This document shows, piece by piece, positions 7,304-9,049 of a DNA stretch of 9,049 nt. The position numbers and the translations under genes were made by a program. This DNA comes from Saprospiraceae bacterium (GTDB taxonomy: Bacteria > Bacteroidota > Bacteroidia > Chitinophagales > Saprospiraceae): assembly GCA_020630355.1 (NCBI GenBank), contig JAHDBO010000067.1, forward strand, positions 1 through 9,049, written 5' to 3'. The stretch's first letter is position 1. Each line of letters begins with the position of its first letter. Under the pieces are notes generated by a model. That model did no database searches and was not told where the DNA came from. It was given only the letters and a program-made list of their open reading frames with translations.

Positions 7304-7684
7304 ATGAATCGAAAAGAAAAAGAAGAGAATGATTATTTTATTGAAGCAGGTGTTCAGTTTTTGAGAAAAAAGGGATTTAAAGGGATTAAAGCAGATATTC
7401 TAGAAGAGTACGAAAATCCTAAATCTTTGGTGAAGTCCAGCACTCAAGAACCATTTACACCTGATATTACGATGATGAAGAATGGAAGGCGTTTTTTCTG
7501 TGACATCGCCCTGAAAACAGATAAAATCAGAAGGCTGGTAAGCAAGTGGCGGTTGATGGAAACGCTTGCAGCGGTCAAAGAGAGTAGGCTGTATTTGTTG
7601 GTGCCAAAAGGTAGTTTGTCGTTTACTAAGACATTGGTCAAACAGTACAATATTAATGCAGAAGTCTTTAAGTTGAACTACTAG
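7304..7684 (+). CDS. Hypothetical protein, possibly PD-(D/E)XK-like fold
   Basis: This 126-residue, Lys-rich cytoplasmic protein is not assigned to a named family. It has an amphipathic N-terminal helix region (about 5-22, NDYFIEAGVQFLRKKG) and then a TPDI turn (P53-D54). A hydrophobic strand with acidic and basic residues follows (FFCDIALKTDK, D67 and K71), then a helix KWRLMETLA (81-89). The alternating strand LYLLVPKG (96-103) and a final helix and strand end it. The order PD, strand with acidic residue and Lys, helix is what a PD-(D/E)XK nuclease-like fold looks like, but the Lys sits two positions later than the classical motif (DIALK rather than DIK). Nuclease activity is therefore uncertain. 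I recall similar proteins in Cytophagales with a (E/D)IALKTD core, from memory only. The gene stands alone, divergent from the kinase cluster. It has the same promoter-like element and ends 30 bases before a strong terminator. Confidence 0.8.
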   Translation: MNRKEKEENDYFIEAGVQFLRKKGFKGIKADILEEYENPKSLVKSSTQEPFTPDITMMKNGRRFFCDIALKTDKIRRLVSKWRLMETLAAVKESRLYLLVPKGSLSFTKTLVKQYNINAEVFKLNY

Positions 7685-7714
7685 TCGTCAACTAGGAATA
7701 AATACTGAAAGAGA

Positions 7715-7742
7715 AAAGCCCTTGGACATTTCCAAGGGCTTT
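7715..7742 (+). terminator. Intrinsic terminator after the hypothetical gene
   Basis: There is a perfect 12-bp stem (AAAGCCCTTGGA, 7715-7726, with TCCAAGGGCTTT, 7731-7742) around a 4-base loop CATT. It lies 30 bases after the stop at 7684. The right arm ends in TTT and continues GTT, a short U-tract. On the opposite strand the stem is followed by TTTTCTC, so it may also stop leftward transcripts that run past dps. Confidence 0.85.
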
Positions 7743-7803
7743 GTTCGGATTGAATTACAACCGAAAACCTCAATAACTATATATAAATTAAATGCTGGGA
7801 ATG

Positions 7804-7872
7804 TTTTTTTTTGAGGGCTCTCTCCCTAAGGAGAGAGCCTGCTGGATTGACCAGCTTTATAACCCCAAAAAA
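7804..7872. other. T9 run, two adjacent hairpins and A6 run between the terminator and dps
   Basis: Within the 217-base gap 7685-7901 this segment holds a run of nine T (7804-7812). A perfect 10-bp hairpin follows (GGCTCTCTCC 7816-7825 / GGAGAGAGCC 7830-7839, loop CTAA), then a 5-bp hairpin (GCTGG 7841-7845 / CCAGC 7851-7855), then six A (7867-7872). The T run lies 5' of the hairpin on the + strand, so the large stem is followed by A's, not U's, on the dps strand. It therefore does not look like an ordinary terminator in either direction. The T and A runs could pair and enclose both hairpins. The function is unknown; it could be the dps mRNA 3' end structure or a small dispersed repeat. Confidence 0.5.
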
Positions 7873-7901
7873 CGATATGAAAATTACTGTTACTAACTAT
7901 T

Positions 7902-8378
7902 TTACTTTCCTAGAAAAGCCGAGTACATCCATACGAGCTTTTCTTGCTCTCGAATATAATCGCTCATCAATGCGTTCGTACCTTCATCCTCTTCTCTGTC
8001 AGATATATTCAACAGCTCTCGCTCTAAAGGGAGGATTGTTGAAAAAGCATCTAAAATGCACTGAACGGCCTCTCTGCCGTCACTCACATCCCGTGCTTCA
8101 CGGATAGTTGCTATCCCTGAATAATCTGAATAAGTGTGTAAAGGTGTTTCCCCGAGTGTTAAAATTCTCTCTGCTATCTCATCAATTTTTTGTACCGTAT
8201 CTGTATATAATTCTTCAAATTTTAAATGTAGCTCGAAGAATTTTTCACCCTTGATATTCCAGTGAAAACCCCTCAAATTCATATAGAAAATCTGATAATT
8301 TGCTAGCAATTCATTCAATCTTCCAGCTAGCTGTGTGCTGGCATCTTTGTCTAACCCTATTCTACTTACTGTGAGCAT
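7902..8378 (-). CDS. dps: Dps family ferritin-like DNA-protection protein
   Basis: This 158-residue protein has the usual Dps length. Dps forms 12-subunit shells that oxidise Fe(II), usually with hydrogen peroxide, store the iron and protect DNA under stress. The inter-subunit ferroxidase residues are all in place: H39 in FHWNIKG, H51 in FFELH, E55 in KFEELY (Glu where many Dps have Asp), and D66 and E70 in KIDEIAERI. The N-terminus is short and not very basic, so strong DNA binding is not evident. The ATG at 8378 is preceded by AAAAGG (a weak Shine-Dalgarno, 3 bases away) and, 24 bases upstream, by the CGAACA-N15-CGTTATAG element shared with the PAS kinase and the hypothetical gene. dps is a typical target of stress sigma factors or OxyR/PerR-type regulators, which fits a shared stress-type promoter. 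Confidence 0.95.
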   Translation of the reverse strand: MLTVSRIGLDKDASTQLAGRLNELLANYQIFYMNLRGFHWNIKGEKFFELHLKFEELYTDTVQKIDEIAERILTLGETPLHTYSDYSGIATIREARDVSDGREAVQCILDAFSTILPLERELLNISDREEDEGTNALMSDYIREQEKLVWMYSAFLGK

Positions 8379-8402
8379 ATACCTTTTATAATTAAATTTT
8401 CA

Positions 8403-8431
8403 CTATAACGAGCCAACTTCTAAGATGTTCG
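8403..8431 (-). promoter_or_regulatory. Proposed ECF-type promoter of dps (CGAACA-N15-CGTTATAG)
   Basis: On the - strand CGAACA (8431-8426), 15 bases, then CGTTATAG (8410-8403), 24 bases before the dps ATG. It is identical in both boxes and spacing to the elements before the PAS kinase and the hypothetical gene; the C preceding CGAACA is also shared with the kinase copy. The expected leader of about 20 bases would contain the AAAAGG ribosome-binding sequence. Confidence 0.68.
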
Positions 8432-8449
8432 GAGGTGATGAAAAAAAAT

Positions 8450-8479
8450 AAAACTTCAAGAATGTATCATTTGTTATAG
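8450..8479 (+). promoter_or_regulatory. Possible degenerate copy of the shared promoter element before the DUF3124 gene
   Basis: TGTTATAG (8472-8479) matches seven of eight bases of the CGTTATAG box and points toward the lipoprotein gene, 32 bases before its ATG. The upstream part reads AAAACT (8450-8455), sharing only AAC with CGAACA, and the spacer is 16 instead of 15 bases. It may be a weaker member of the same promoter class or a chance resemblance. Confidence 0.35.
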
Positions 8480-8511
8480 GAAGGAATTACGACATTCAAA
8501 ACCTCTTTATT

Positions 8512-9030
8512 ATGATGCGATTTTTTTTATTTTTGATAAGTCTGGCTTTATTGAGCTGTACCCAGCCACAACCTAACCAAAACGAGGAAGGTGAGGATAT
8601 ATTAGTCAGCCATGAAATTTTTGTGGATAATGTCAACCCCAGTTTTAGGGATACGGTTTATGTACCGATCTATTCTGACATTTACAGCAAAACGATTAGC
8701 AATAAATATAACTTGACCGCCACATTGAGTATCCGTAATACCAGCCTATACGATAGTATGTATGTGGAGGTAATCGATTATTATGATACGAAAGGGGACT
8801 TGGTACGCTCTTATCTTGAAAAAACGATTTTGCTAAAGCCTCTGGAGACTATCGAGTATGTCATAGAAGAAGAGGACATCGCTGGTGGGACAGGGGCTAA
8901 CTTCATTGTCCACTGGGGGAGTAATGGAAAAGGGGTTGTCCCAATCTTTCAAGGAGTGATGATTTCTGCCTTGGGGCAAAAAAGTTTTGCGTTTACGACG
9001 GAGGGGGTTTCGATTTCAAGGAGAAATTGA
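8512..9030 (+). CDS. DUF3124 family lipoprotein
   Basis: This 172-residue protein has a short lipoprotein signal peptide (MMRFFLFLISLALLSC) with a lipobox ending at C16, so the mature protein should be lipid-anchored. No clear Bacteroidota surface-export signal follows the Cys, although an acidic patch (NEEGED) occurs a few residues later. The body matches the DUF3124 family as I know it: VYVPIYS (49-55), LSIRNTS (72-78), DYYDTKG (89-95), VRSYL (98-102) and EEEDIAGGTGANFIVHW (119-135). The family's biochemical role is not established; the fold is probably a beta-sandwich. ATG codons at 8512 and 8515 are both possible starts and differ by one Met. The gene is divergent from dps and carries a weak version of the shared promoter box. 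No downstream gene is visible before the window ends. Confidence 0.87.
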   Translation: MMRFFLFLISLALLSCTQPQPNQNEEGEDILVSHEIFVDNVNPSFRDTVYVPIYSDIYSKTISNKYNLTATLSIRNTSLYDSMYVEVIDYYDTKGDLVRSYLEKTILLKPLETIEYVIEEEDIAGGTGANFIVHWGSNGKGVVPIFQGVMISALGQKSFAFTTEGVSISRRN

Positions 9031-9049
9031 GTTGTACATATTAGACATT

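Noticed and set aside
7863..7901. Possible dps terminator ending in the TTTTTT of the - strand (7872-7867)
   Set aside because: No stable hairpin immediately precedes the T run; only scattered A/T pairs can form, so a terminator call is not supported.
7811..8107. A 98-codon open frame on the + strand, starting with TTG
   Set aside because: Most of it runs antisense to dps, whose ferroxidase motifs are unmistakable. It starts within the hairpin segment and its product shows no recognisable domain.
8431..8479. GGAGGTG followed by ATG and a 13-codon open frame upstream of the DUF3124 gene
   Set aside because: The GGAGG is only two bases from the ATG, too close for a ribosome-binding site. Its GG overlaps the complement of the dps -35-like box, which explains the bases better.

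Overview
The window looks like a piece of a Bacteroidota chromosome, possibly Cytophagia- or Saprospiria-like. The clues are moderately AT-rich DNA, mostly absent or weak Shine-Dalgarno sequences, soluble SHDLKEPL-type histidine kinases paired with an Rcp1-like single-domain response regulator, and a small KWRLMETLA-type hypothetical protein that I recall from Cytophagales. No species can be named from the sequence. I see no tRNA, rRNA, CRISPR array or insertion sequence, and no gene-free stretch longer than about 217 bases.

Region 1 (1-4071, + strand) is a tightly packed type I secretion or export operon. It holds the 3' part of an ABC exporter, an HlyD-type adaptor, a small hotdog-fold acyl-CoA thioesterase, and a TolC-family outer-membrane channel. 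Intergenic gaps are 10, 5 and 0 bases. The ABC protein keeps its Walker A motif but has lost the consensus in the Q-loop, signature, Walker B/catalytic Glu and H-loop. It may therefore be the degenerate half of a heterodimer or a non-canonical exporter. The thioesterase between adaptor and channel is unexpected.

Region 2 (4068-7171, - strand) is a three-gene phosphotransfer cluster read leftward: a soluble PAS-PAS-histidine kinase, a CheY/Rcp1-like receiver, and a receiver-histidine kinase fusion. None of the three has a membrane segment or a DNA-binding output domain. The last gene converges on the TolC gene, and the two stop codons overlap within one CTAG.

Region 3 (7172-9049) holds a small hypothetical protein (+) followed by a strong intrinsic terminator, an unexplained tandem-hairpin segment, a Dps ferritin-like protein (-) and a DUF3124 lipoprotein (+).

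The most interesting signal lies in the two divergent intergenic regions. Three genes (the PAS kinase, the hypothetical protein and dps) each carry, in the sense orientation, the same bipartite element CGAACA-N15-CGTTATAG. The DUF3124 gene has a degraded version. The layout (GAAC, about 16 bases, CGTT) resembles an ECF-sigma promoter, including the general-stress EcfG type of Alphaproteobacteria, and does not match the usual Bacteroidota TTG/TAnnTTTG promoter. This suggests that the phosphotransfer cluster, dps and their neighbours form one co-regulated, stress-type regulon. The sequence match is observed; the regulon is an inference.
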